64,000 nt of DNA from Endocalyx cinctus. Lineage: Eukaryota; Ascomycota; Sordariomycetes; Amphisphaeriales; Apiosporaceae. The translations under genes were made by a program, and so were the position numbers. Every line of letters begins with the position of its first letter. Within the stretch, counting starts at the first letter, position 1. Of this stretch, positions 30,028 to 40,826 are shown piece after piece. The notes below the pieces were generated by a model. It was given only the letters and a program-made list of their open reading frames with translations, made no database searches and was not told the DNA's origin. The stretch spans positions 3,038,001 through 3,102,000 of the forward strand of contig BCKC01000005.1 in NCBI GenBank assembly GCA_001600455.1, in the 5' to 3' direction.

Positions 30028-33000
30028 ATGTCTAGAATTGACAAGTTGTCCATCCAGGGTATCCGGTCATTTAGTCATTATACTCATGAGGCCATAGAGT
30101 TTCACACTCCTCTGACTTTAATCGTCGGTTATAATGGCTCTGGTAAGACTACCATCATCGAATGCCTAAAATATGCCACCACTGGTGAATTACCACCAAA
30201 CAGTAAGGGCGGTGCCTTCATACACGAACCTAAACTCTGTGACGAGCGTGAGGTCTTGGCGCAAGTTAAGCTCAAGTTTACGACGCCTCCCGACACCACG
30301 AGGATAGTCACCCGTCGTATTCAACTTACCATAAAGAAGACTGCCAGGCAGCAGAAAACCCTCGAGGGCTCGTTTGTTACTATACAAAATGGAGAAAGAG
30401 ACGTTTCTTCATCCGGTGTCCTCAAACTCGACACTGCTGTTCCTGCCGCTCTTGGCGTCGCCCCTGCTATTCTGGATTCCGTCATATTTTGCCATCAGGA
30501 TGAGTCCTTATGGCCCATGAGTGAGCCAAGCGCCCTCAAGAAACGATTTGACGAAATATTTGAGGCTCAGAAATATACTAAAGCGATAGAGAACCTTAAA
30601 GTCCTGCGCAAGAGAAAAGGCGAGGACCTCTCCAAGCTTAAAGTTGAAGAGGCTCAGTTGAAACACATCAAGGACAAAGCAGACCAATCCGAAAGACGCC
30701 AAATAGCTTTGCAAGACGAAATAGAAAAGATGCGTGAGCAAGCGATAGAAATGGCGGAGCAAGCAGCCGAGGCTGGGTCTTACGCCAAAGAAAAATACGA
30801 ACAAGCCGAAAGCTTTCACTCCATCGTCAATGACTTAATCTTCAAAAAGAGAGAATTCGAACTCCATCAAAAGAACTTGGCTGAATCTAAATCCAGGATG
30901 GATGAATTGTCCGAATCGGATGAGTGGCTGAAAGACACGTTAGCCAGATATGAAGAGTTAGTTTCGAGACACCAACTAGATCTAGATGAAAGTTCAAAAC
31001 AACGTCGGCAGCACGTGGATGATTTAGTAGGGGATCGTCATGACATGTCCGAAAAGCTCGCAGAACAAGGTCGACACCAGTCCGACAAGGCAAAATACGA
31101 ACGCCAGCTAGTTTCTCGTGTCAACCTCGTTCATCAAGCAGCACAAGCTCATTCCATCCGAGGCTTCGATGCTGACTTAGACGACCGAAAAGTTCAGGCA
31201 TTTTACCTTCGAATAGAGAAAATTTTGTCAGAAAAGAAGCAGGAGCTTGATCGTTTACAAGCAGCACATACTAGCGAATGGGACGAGAAGACAGCTACCA
31301 TCACCGAGTTGGAAACTCAGAGATCACGACATGTTCAGACCCGCGCTTTTGCGAAACAGAGAATAGGCGCTCTTGAAAGAGAGATCGTGGCAGTTCAACG
31401 AAGACTAGCATCTCTAGAGATTGATGAGGGCGCCAAAGCTCTTCTAGACTCTTCCTTTCAGAATATAGAACAGCGGTTTCAGCAGGCATCGCAGGATCTA
31501 CAAAGTGCTGATCTCGATCAAAAATTGCAACAAGAAACCGGCCGGTTGCATGAACTTGAGACTGAGAACAGCCGATTAAGTCAAGAATTGACTGAATCAA
31601 CCCGACTTCTTGCCGATCGAGCACAGCTTGATGTTCGTAAATCCGAGTTGACGGAGAAGAAACGGAAACTGGATACCCTCACGAGTACATGGAACGACAA
31701 AATATCTACACTGATTAGTAAATCATGGGAGCCTACATTCATCGAACGTGATTTCCAGCAGGCACATCAAATTAAGATAAGCGCATCTAACGATGCAGTC
31801 CGCAAGCGTGACGACGTCCAGCACCAGCTCAAAGTGCATCAAAGCAGGCTCAAGGAGTCCAAGGCTGAAGCTAAGGCTGTTAATGACGAAATAGAACGAT
31901 GCAAATCTGCCGTCCTTAAAGTGTTAGGGGAAGTCGGTACAGATAACGACGAAGTTCTACAAGTCGCGGATCTACCAAAAGCAATAGAGGATGTTGAGGA
32001 GAAGGTTCTGACGTTGGAGAAAGACATTTCTCTATTTGAGCATCTCGGCGAATTCTATCTGAATTGCCAGAAAACGATGAACAAAAAGAATCGATGCCAT
32101 CTCTGTGAGCGCCCATTCGCTGATGTAGGTGAGAAGTCAAAACTAGTCGCGAAGATCAAAAGTGCGCTGGAAGGAGTAAAGAAACAGGAACTACAAGATG
32201 AGCTCACCCTATATGAGACGCAAGTAGGAAATCTGCGGGCCGTTCGCCCTCAGAGCGAAACATATCTCAGGCTTACATCTACAAAGATTGAATCGGACAA
32301 GAAAATTCGAGCTTCTCAGAAAACTGAAGAAGATCTCGTTCATCAACTAGAAGAACTAGACGATAATGTTCGACAAAGGGAAGAAGAACGTCAAGATTTT
32401 GAATCCATGAGCAAGATAGTCCTGAACATTTCCCAGACTTTCAGGGATATCCAAGAAGCCGAATCTCAAGTAGAGAGAATCATGTCACAGCAACAGTCGA
32501 GCTCATCGGTTCGAAGCACACAGGATATCAACGAGTTGCAAGAAAAGTGTGCCGAGCAGATGAAGATTGCGAAGAACCTAATCACCAAGCTCACAAATGA
32601 TAGGCAGCGCATGCGTGACACGGTTGCTTCTCTCGAACTCGAACGAAGCGAGCTCAAGAACAAGATCAGCCATGCGGTCCAACAGCTAGAGAAAAAGGCA
32701 GATTTTCATAATCAGATCCAATCTCTCAAAGATGACATGGCGAAGCAGAAAGAAGCTATTCAGCAGGCCGACCAGGACCTGACCCGAGTAGAACCCGAAA
32801 TCGCGAAGGCCCGGACAATGCGACAAGATGCTCAGCAACGAGGTCGAGAAAAGGAGAAGAAAGTAGCTAATGAACGAGATAATCTCGCAAATTCGGTGAA
32901 TGAGCTCAAGTTAGTTGACAGCGACATCAAAGACTACCTTGACCGCGGCGGGCCGGCAAATCTCGCTGCCAACGAGCGAGCTATCCAGACCTTAGAGACT

Positions 33001-33957
33001 AGTATCAAACGCTCGGAGAAAGATATTAGCGATCTTGATAAGCGCATAAAAAAAGTCGAGGCAGATATTGCCAACAGCGACACGAAGAAAAAGAATATTG
33101 TGGAAAATCTGAAATACAGACAAAATCTACGTGACATAGAGACTCTACGAGGCGAAATCGGAGAGCTCGAGTCTCGAAATGCAACGGAAGACTACGAGCG
33201 GCTCAAAGGAGAGGCCGACTCGTATAACGCACAACGCATACGATTGAACGCCGAACACGGCGCAATGGTGACGGGCATGAAGATCAAAGATAATGAACTG
33301 GACCGCATGCTTCAAGAGTACAACCAGGAATACCACGACGCGGCGCAAAAGTATCGCGAGGCCAACATCAAACTCGAGACGACCAAGGCCGTGATTGAAG
33401 ATCTGGGACGGTACAGCCAGGCCCTCAGCAACGCTATCATGAAATACCACGCGCTGAAGATGGAAGAAGTCAACCGGATCGCTGGCGAGCTCTGGCAGAG
33501 CACATACCAAGGTACGGATATCGATACGATCCTGATTAAATCGGACAGCGAATCAGCGACGGGTCGGTCGACGTACAACTACCGTGTTTGCATGGTCAAG
33601 CAGGGTACGGAGATGGACATGCGAGGACGATGCTCGGCGGGTCAGAAGGTGCTGGCATCGATCATCATCCGTCTGGCGCTGGCGGAATCGTTCGGGGTCG
33701 GATGCGGCCTCATCGCGCTGGACGAGCCCACCACGAACCTCGACCGCGACAACATCCGATCCCTGGCCGAGAGTCTCCACGACATCATCAAGGCCCGCAA
33801 GGTGCAGAGCAACTTCCAGCTCATCGTCATCACCCACGACGAGGAGTTTCTCCGCCACATGCGCTGCTCCGACTTCTGCGACGTCTTCTACCGCGTTCGC
33901 CGCTCCGAGAACCAGAACAGCGTCATCGAGCGCGAGAGCATCGCTAACGTTGTTTAA
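30028..33957 (+). CDS. RAD50: DNA repair ATPase RAD50
   Basis: One intron-free frame of 1309 aa, the usual length of fungal Rad50. Walker A is GYNGSGKTTIIECLKY near residue 35. The Q-loop region is SVIFCHQDESLWPMSEPSALKKRFDEIF. Two long coiled-coil arms (about 185-670 and 720-1080) surround the zinc hook, Cys690-His-Leu-Cys693 followed by RPF. The C-terminal lobe has the ABC signature RGRCSAGQKVLASIIIRLAL, Walker B GLIALDEPTTNLD and the H-loop VITHDEEF. Rad50 forms the MRN/MRX complex with Mre11 and Nbs1/Xrs2 and tethers and processes DNA double-strand breaks in the nucleus. All catalytic motifs are intact. It shares a 1.04 kb divergent promoter with the mitochondrial GHITM-like gene. Confidence 0.98.
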   Translation: MSRIDKLSIQGIRSFSHYTHEAIEFHTPLTLIVGYNGSGKTTIIECLKYATTGELPPNSKGGAFIHEPKLCDEREVLAQVKLKFTTPPDTTRIVTRRIQLTIKKTARQQKTLEGSFVTIQNGERDVSSSGVLKLDTAVPAALGVAPAILDSVIFCHQDESLWPMSEPSALKKRFDEIFEAQKYTKAIENLKVLRKRKGEDLSKLKVEEAQLKHIKDKADQSERRQIALQDEIEKMREQAIEMAEQAAEAGSYAKEKYEQAESFHSIVNDLIFKKREFELHQKNLAESKSRMDELSESDEWLKDTLARYEELVSRHQLDLDESSKQRRQHVDDLVGDRHDMSEKLAEQGRHQSDKAKYERQLVSRVNLVHQAAQAHSIRGFDADLDDRKVQAFYLRIEKILSEKKQELDRLQAAHTSEWDEKTATITELETQRSRHVQTRAFAKQRIGALEREIVAVQRRLASLEIDEGAKALLDSSFQNIEQRFQQASQDLQSADLDQKLQQETGRLHELETENSRLSQELTESTRLLADRAQLDVRKSELTEKKRKLDTLTSTWNDKISTLISKSWEPTFIERDFQQAHQIKISASNDAVRKRDDVQHQLKVHQSRLKESKAEAKAVNDEIERCKSAVLKVLGEVGTDNDEVLQVADLPKAIEDVEEKVLTLEKDISLFEHLGEFYLNCQKTMNKKNRCHLCERPFADVGEKSKLVAKIKSALEGVKKQELQDELTLYETQVGNLRAVRPQSETYLRLTSTKIESDKKIRASQKTEEDLVHQLEELDDNVRQREEERQDFESMSKIVLNISQTFRDIQEAESQVERIMSQQQSSSSVRSTQDINELQEKCAEQMKIAKNLITKLTNDRQRMRDTVASLELERSELKNKISHAVQQLEKKADFHNQIQSLKDDMAKQKEAIQQADQDLTRVEPEIAKARTMRQDAQQRGREKEKKVANERDNLANSVNELKLVDSDIKDYLDRGGPANLAANERAIQTLETSIKRSEKDISDLDKRIKKVEADIANSDTKKKNIVENLKYRQNLRDIETLRGEIGELESRNATEDYERLKGEADSYNAQRIRLNAEHGAMVTGMKIKDNELDRMLQEYNQEYHDAAQKYREANIKLETTKAVIEDLGRYSQALSNAIMKYHALKMEEVNRIAGELWQSTYQGTDIDTILIKSDSESATGRSTYNYRVCMVKQGTEMDMRGRCSAGQKVLASIIIRLALAESFGVGCGLIALDEPTTNLDRDNIRSLAESLHDIIKARKVQSNFQLIVITHDEEFLRHMRCSDFCDVFYRVRRSENQNSVIERESIANVV

Positions 33958-35025
33958 TAAGTAAAGGTCAGGCAGGGAGACGCATTCCTTTCCTGCTGAT
34001 GTATCAATATATGGAAGGGAGTCTTGATTTTAAGCTCTGTTACTATTACTATTATTATTATCTGCAAATGGGGATTACTGGGTCTAAGGGCTGGTTTTTT
34101 GTTTTTTTTTATCCCCTGGTCTAATAGGATTTGATGTCTAATTTGTTGTGTATTCGTGTAAACCCAATTTGCTTCACTTTTCACCCTAATCATAAGTAGA
34201 CAGAGAATCAGCTCAGTCGCCTTACTAGACATCTACTTCCCCGGATGGCGAGGTAGAGATTTCTGTCTACATAATGAGGATCGTCAATGACAACCAATTT
34301 GACAATTACTAAACAAACTAAAAATTTCTGTGAAGAAAAAAAATAATAGAACAAGATAGCAGGTGAAATTTGACCCTCCCCTCTGCTAGCCTCCTGTAAG
34401 GCTTGAGATGGACAGACATAGTTGACATGTATCAAGTAAAAGATAAGATAATATTAGAAGTAAATGTCCAAAGAAAAAAAAAACGCTTCTTTCATATCGA
34501 AACCTTCATTATCATACATACATAGGTGATATGTTTTTAAACACTAGACAACAAGAAATACACTTTCGATTCCCTTGTATACATACAGATTAATACTGGC
34601 CTAAGAATCCCTTCCCAGCACTTCTTCCTGACTTGATCCGAAAGGGGGGTCGGGGGTTTGGTTCAAAAAACCTAGCCTTTGCCCCCCCTTGAAGTTTCAT
34701 CCAATATTCTTCGTAAAAGAAGAGGAATGGTGTTCTTTTTTTTTTTCCCCTTCAAAAGTTGAACGAGAAAAGAGAAATAATTATGAGAAAGTAGTTAAGG
34801 AAGTCCTCTCTGGAACGCTCGAGTAGCTAGGTGGCTGGCTGGTGCAATCGTTCGTTCGTTCGTTCGATTCATCGTTCGCCGTATCCATTTCGATTTCGAA
34901 GTTCATGACTCCCCAAACGCAAGCAGAAGGTATGATATAGCTATCCATAACATATAAATCCACCTCGTTCCTTTCCTATGCTTATATTACCAACAAATCC
35001 TCTTCATTTTTTTTTCTCTCTCTTT
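33958..35025. other. Convergent intergenic spacer
   Basis: 1.07 kb between the 3' ends of RAD50 (+) and the PP4R2-like gene (-). It has a cgtt-cgtt tandem at 34850-34865 and T/A runs at 34462-34485 and 34735-34746. No gene seen. Confidence 0.55.
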
Positions 35026-37212
35026 TCAGTTTTCTTTATTATCGTCTTCCTTGGCGGTTTCCTTTCCTCCTTCCGCTTTATCAGGGCCGTCGTCGTCCTC
35101 CTTCAACTTCTTCGCGCTGCTACCCGCCTGCAAATCCTCCTCGGCCTCCCGTTTGGGCGTCGCCGCTCTATCCGTCATCTTTTGGTCCTCTCCTTCTTCT
35201 TCTTCTTGTCCTTCGTCTTCCTTACTATCCACATCCATCTTATTACCGTCGTCGTCGCCGCCGTCCTTTTTATTCGTCGCTCCTTCTTCTCCTTCTTCTT
35301 TCGCGGAAGCGGTAGACGAAGGATTTCCGGTTTTGTTGCTGCCGCTGTTTTTCAGATGATCCGGTTTCCTCCCCACGGCGGCTTGGATATCGATACCCTG
35401 AACCTGCATCTCGACCACTCCACCTCCTTTTGCGCCGCCTCCTCCGACGCCGCCGATGACGGTCGTGGTCGTGCTCGTCGTGCTCGTCGGGTGCTGGGGA
35501 CCGAGGTCGTCCGGTCCGATCTCCTCGGGGCCGCGGGCGTGCGGCGTCTCGTCCTCTTCGGAGAGGGGCATCCTCGTCGTCGCCGTCGCCGTCGTCGCTT
35601 CTTCTTCGGCGGCGGCGGCGGCGGTAGACGAGGAGTCGGGAGTGAGGGTCGCGCTCGAGGGCGCCTCGTCCGTCGACGACGTCCGCGAGTCGTCGCGGGA
35701 GTCGCCGGCCGCTGACGAGTCAGACGATGATTGCGAGTTGCCTGAATGGACATTACTACTTCTCCTTTGATGGTGAAGCTGCTGCTGTTGCTGCTGCTGC
35801 TGTTGGAGATGGTGCTGTGCTGATGATGATGATAATGATGATGAAGACAAAGATGATGATGATGATGTTGCGCTTGCGTTTAATGCCCCTTGGCCAGTAC
35901 TAGTAGTGGTGGACTTTAACGAAGACGACGACATGCTGTTCTGGTGCTGTTGCTGCTGTTGCTGCTGCTGGGCTGCTATGTGATGATTGGGCACGAGCTG
36001 GCTAACGGGAACGACGCCAGCCCGCTGCTCTTGTCGGAGTAACTCACCTTGCGTTACGCCCACTCCACGCGCTCCCATAGACGGGATGCCGTTCACGGAG
36101 ACCGAGACGGTCTCGATACTACCCATACCGTTGGGTCCGTCGATCGTCTCGGTGCTCTCGGTCCGGACCTCGCCTTCGAAATCTCCTCCGGAAACGCCAG
36201 AGGACGAGCCCTCGGAGGCGGAAGCGCCGATCGAAGTAGAAGGCTGGCCTTGCGCCTGCGCCGACGACGACGGCTGAGACGTCGGGATGCTCTGCAGCCA
36301 GGGGATGGGGGTCAGTAGGGCGCCGCCCAAAGCTTCGTCACTCCCCGGGTGGGCGTAGGGAGACGGTGCTGCGGGCACGTTATCAGTAGATCCGTTAGTC
36401 AGAAAAGTAGACGCGGATACGGCCGAGGTGGTGGCGGGGAGAGGGTAAATATGGAGGCCGGACGTCACATGCACGACGCGATCGAGGGCGTGGAGGAAGG
36501 TCGATAAGGACCGGTAGTGTCTCTTAGGGTTCACTACCAGCTCCGAAAGTCGCTGTATGGTATGCGGGGGGTAGGATGGGAAGGTGGTCGTTAGCGTGGA
36601 CGTGATCTCTTCGACCATGGCGCTGACTTGGGGCGGCATGGCATCTAATGATCCGGCGGGAGGGGCTGCACCCGACGCCAATGCCGGTGCTGGCGCAGAT
36701 GTGGGTGGCGGTGCGCTAGGGCGAGGGGCGACAGGCGTATTTTCCTTATTCGCATCTTGGGATGACGATATGCTCGAGGGCACGGTTGGCGACGATGGTA
36801 AAGGCGACAGGAAGTTCTCTACCGAATCTGAGCTAGGCTCGGCTGGGGGTTGGATAGACGATGGTATGACGACTACGGGCGGTGGCGGCGGTGGCAAGGC
36901 CGACAAGGGAAACACCTCACAAGAAATCTGATTCCATGTTGGCTAGTTAGCCACGGTTTCTTTTCAATATAGTTTATATTAATAAATTCAAGGGAATTGA
37001 AAGGTTTTAGACTTTTTCGATCCGTGAGATAATACGAGGCAGCAAAGCTGGCCATAGAGAACTATCGTTATAACAAACAAATATGGTTAATGTTTACTTT
37101 TCTTTTGTTTTGCGACGAGAAAGCACAAAAAATGTAGAATTGAAACTTACTAGTCTATAGAACCTCCATTTGCGACAGTGCGCAAGATCCTATCTTCATC
37201 TATCTCCATCAT
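35026..37212 (-). CDS. Protein phosphatase 4 regulatory subunit 2 (Psy4/PPP4R2-like)
   Basis: Three exons: 37212-37151, 37061-37013 and 36927-35026, giving 670 aa; introns are 89 and 85 bp. The long open frame alone lacks an ATG. Adding two tiny upstream exons restores the family N-terminus MEIDEDRILRTVANGGSIDY|SLWPALLPRIISRIEK|ISCEVFPLSAL. The conserved core ends with TTFPSYPPHTIQRLSELVVNPKRHYRSL and FLHALDRVVHVTS (about 145-200 of the mature order). PP4R2/Psy4 directs PP4 catalytic subunit and R3/Psy2 to targets such as gamma-H2AX in DNA-damage recovery. The C-terminal half is low complexity: poly-Gln, poly-Ser, poly-Ala, acidic Glu/Asp blocks and basic clusters (TPKREAE, SAKKLK) that may act as nuclear signals. 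The second donor (AAA|GTCTAA) is weak but its phase and a GCTAAC branch sequence support it. Confidence 0.85.
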
Positions 37213-38027
37213 CTTAATGGAAGTCAGATGAATTTGTTATAAAAATTGGTGGAATTATCAATAAAATGGTAAATCTGTATGTAGTGTAGATCGTGAATGT
37301 TGAATGCGATCCTCTGCCTCGCGCGCGTTAGTTACATGATACCTAGCTACTAAGCTAATTTTTTTTTTTTTTTTAGGTATTATTATTTTTTCTGACGTAG
37401 CTCTAATTTGTTAGTACAGGAAGTGCAGTGTAACAAACTTACAGAACCAGAAGAGCCTAGACCGTCCAAATAGGTACATAGCTAGGACAGTTTACCGGGG
37501 GTTTTACTGGGGGTGAGAAGACTTAATCCTACAATACGACATTACCAAGAGATCTTTTTATTCACTTGTCTGGGTATTTCCCATGATGATGTTATTCATA
37601 TAATTGATTCTTGAATACGGAGTATACATATCCATATCCTATGTACAACACTTAAACTTCCCCGTATTCTTTAAATGTCTTAACTTCTTCTTTTATGTAT
37701 CTGTTTCGGACTCGGTCAGAGAAGTATCGAACCGTCCAAAATTGTTTATTGGCTAAACTCCCCCAAGAAACCTGGCTTAAGTCTCCAAGAAACATTTCCG
37801 GGTATCGTAACTCAAAGATACCCGGTAATCCTCCTTAGTTTCATCTTCATCTTCTGTTTTTGCCCCCTTACTCGGTGAGCCTTTTGGTTTGTTTTTAGTT
37901 TCGAATTCGAGAGCCTCAGGTTGTAACAACGATAGAGAAACATATCAATTGTTTGTCTACTACACTACTACCGTAACCGTAGTATGTACTCCGTACATAA
38001 TAAATAATTCCAAAGTAGAATTCCAAG

Positions 38028-38051
38028 TTTTTTTTTTTTTTTTTTTTTTTT
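38028..38051. repeat. T24 homopolymer
   Basis: 24 consecutive T in non-coding DNA. Confidence 0.9.
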
Positions 38052-38977
38052 CTTCATCTCGGTAGTTCGGATATATAGCCGTGCTCGCATTAATTAGATC
38101 TGCGTGGCTCGGCAGGCTGAGCATGATATACAAGCTTGAAAGAAGACAAAAGCAAGCCTTAATCCTGCACAGCCTCGTAATTTTGATCCACTTCGGTTAA
38201 TCACCGCTCAATCCGTTCAATCCGTTCTCTCTCTTTAGTTATCTATATATATGGACGCACACTATGCGTACATGCGCACTGGATGCCACTGGAGAATACC
38301 GCCAGGAAATGCCTTGTAGTCAGCCTACATCCCTTTATATTTCCCCATATAATTAATCAACCATTCTCAACCTACACGTACATTTCAACGTACCCATATG
38401 GATATACTTAACAAGTTAAAATTGCATGCTAACGGTGACGCTATATATACTAACTCAATATTGCTAGCTCAAGGGGTAAAAGTTGGGGATCTTCGGCGTT
38501 CCTGAATCTTTTCCAATTTACTATGTACATATACGGGGTTATGTACTGCCGATGGAGAAAGTTCTGAATTACCGAGAAATCTTTTAGTGTAGTTATTTAC
38601 TTTTATCTTTTTATTTCTTTTTATCGAGATGTTCGTATGGAAAATTGGAAAATGATATCCATTGGATTATTGTTAGAACATATGATCATGCAGGGACACG
38701 TATGTCCGTCTTGTCGTCTATCACCGTTTGGTTTCCTGTCTCAGATATGCGAATAAGGGAGGCAGGAGGCACTTAAAACTAATTATAGTTATGTCAATAT
38801 ATCACTAACGTATCTACAAAGTACTTCATATTCTTCGAACTTATTTTCCATTTCTTCTAAAATAATTCCACGGTAGGTGAATAATGAGGTTTGGAATATC
38901 TATTTCTACGTAGTATAACAAATTAAGGTTTGGAGGCCTTCCGTAAATAAAAACTCCGGGCACGGAATTCTTTCCTA

Positions 38978-38997
38978 ATGATGATGATCATCATCAT
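38978..38997. repeat. 20 bp perfect palindrome of trinucleotides
   Basis: atgatgatga joined to tcatcatcat is a perfect palindrome made from an ATG/CAT trinucleotide repeat that reverses in the middle, followed by two more cat units. Confidence 0.85.
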
Positions 38998-40826
38998 CAT
39001 CACGGTTGTTGATGGGCTGACGCTGACGGGCAGACGGGATACCTACCAGCCAATCTTTTAAAGTTCCACAATAGTTTAAACTTGTAGACAGCCCATCAGC
39101 ACAGCCCTCTAATAATAGCTTTTTGTTTTTCTTTTATCTTTCATTCTCGTTTTTTGACATTACCTTATTTACATAGGACTATGTACACACTACACATTAC
39201 TATGTACAGACTCCAGAGTACTCCATATTATACTGCATAGAACTATACCGTATGAGAAACTATCCCACTAAATTTTACACTACTGAGTCCTTCGGGTCTT
39301 TTAAGGGTATCGACTAAGGCACTTCTAGTTAAAAGCAGGCCACTACTCGTAAAAAAATCCCTTTCTCAGCTTTCTTTAATAAAACGTCTCATTGTCTTTA
39401 AACCCTGTACACGTGCTTCTTATCCTACTGTCCACGGGTATCCTTTTTTTTTTCTGTATGTACATAGTAATTAATCCATGAATGCTTTATTAAAAGTATC
39501 TTACTTTACTGCTTTTGGTACATTATTTATTTTGTCTTATTTAAAGATCACAATGGAAGAAAGAGTGAAAGATAGACAGAGACATAGTGTACATAGTTAC
39601 AGATGGACTGAGAATAATAAACAAGATAATATAGAAAGAGGCAAAGACAGGTAGAAGTGGTTTATACACTTATGATCTATGAATGATCTATTGCATATAA
39701 TCTCCAAATACCATTGCATCATCACACGATCGTATCGGGACTTGATCATCAATTCTGTTGTACAACATTGGTCAATACGAGAGATCCTACGTATGTGCAG
39801 TAGTATACTATGTAAAAAGTAACGACAATACCATCATCTTGGCATCTATATATCAATCTATATATTACTTTTTTTTTATATTACCTTTTCAAATATCTTG
39901 TTTTATTCTATTATGTTATACATATATATGGATACACTATTTCATGATATACTCGTATATTCCATCGCATATCAAAAAAAAACGACAAGACAAGCTTCGA
40001 TGAAATACACACCAACCAATATCAACAGACCCTTAAAACCCACTCCCCCTTCTCCGGGCTCATAAACTTGATTGATCCCCATTTATTTTCACCAGAGATC
40101 AAACCTCTCGACCTGTTTCAGCTTATCCACCCACCCACAACATCCTTGACTAAAGCCAAGCCAACTACCTAGCAACCTAGGACCAATCCTTCTCATCACT
40201 GACCACAAACTCCCGCATAACCTAACGCATACGCTAGACATCCTACCCTACCGTACATAGTACTAGTACTATACCATACTTACTCTCTGTAGTGTAGTAT
40301 ACTTAGGTACATACTTGCGCTGCGTAGCGTCTGGCCCAGTACAGCCTCCAATTTTTTAGTGGTAATTACTTTGTTAAATCACTTATTCTTTTCAAAACTA
40401 ATCTTCCTTTTCTTCCCGAACCATTCGATTCAGACACTTACAGATACTCTTTTCCGACTCTTGTAGATTCAATTCAACCTTCCCTATTCATCCATTATCC
40501 ATTCATCCACCACCTTCGTTTTTTTCTTCTTTTCTTATTCTCCTCCTCTCTTTCGTTCCATCAGACCGTTATACCAAGCATATCAAAGGCGTACCGTACC
40601 GTACCGACAGTGAAGGACAGGGTTTATTCGAATTGATTACATTTTCAGTCAGCCAACCGCGATTACCAACCAGCATACATATACATAATACGAAACCGAC
40701 TGGTCAATAAAGAATAATTTGTTATTCGCTTATTACATTTTGTTTTTCTTCTTCCTCCATTCCCCTCCTTTTATTTCATCCCGTTAATTCCATCTTTCGT
40801 CAAAATTTGTGACTCCTCTCCTCCAG

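Larger units (their letters stand above)
37213..40826. other. 3.6 kb gene-free AT-rich region
   Basis: It separates the PP4R2-like gene (-) from the UPF0658 gene (+), so both promoters lie in it. It contains T-runs (37358-37374, 38028-38051), a 20 bp palindrome (38978-38997), many tac/gta-rich short motifs and a pyrimidine-rich leader (40380-40826). From 40003 to 41065 no ATG occurs on the plus strand. No coding frame or RNA gene is recognised. Confidence 0.6.

Noticed and set aside
35352..35753. Arg/Pro-rich 133-codon frame inside the PP4R2-like gene
   Set aside because: Shadow frame of trinucleotide repeats in the coding exon.
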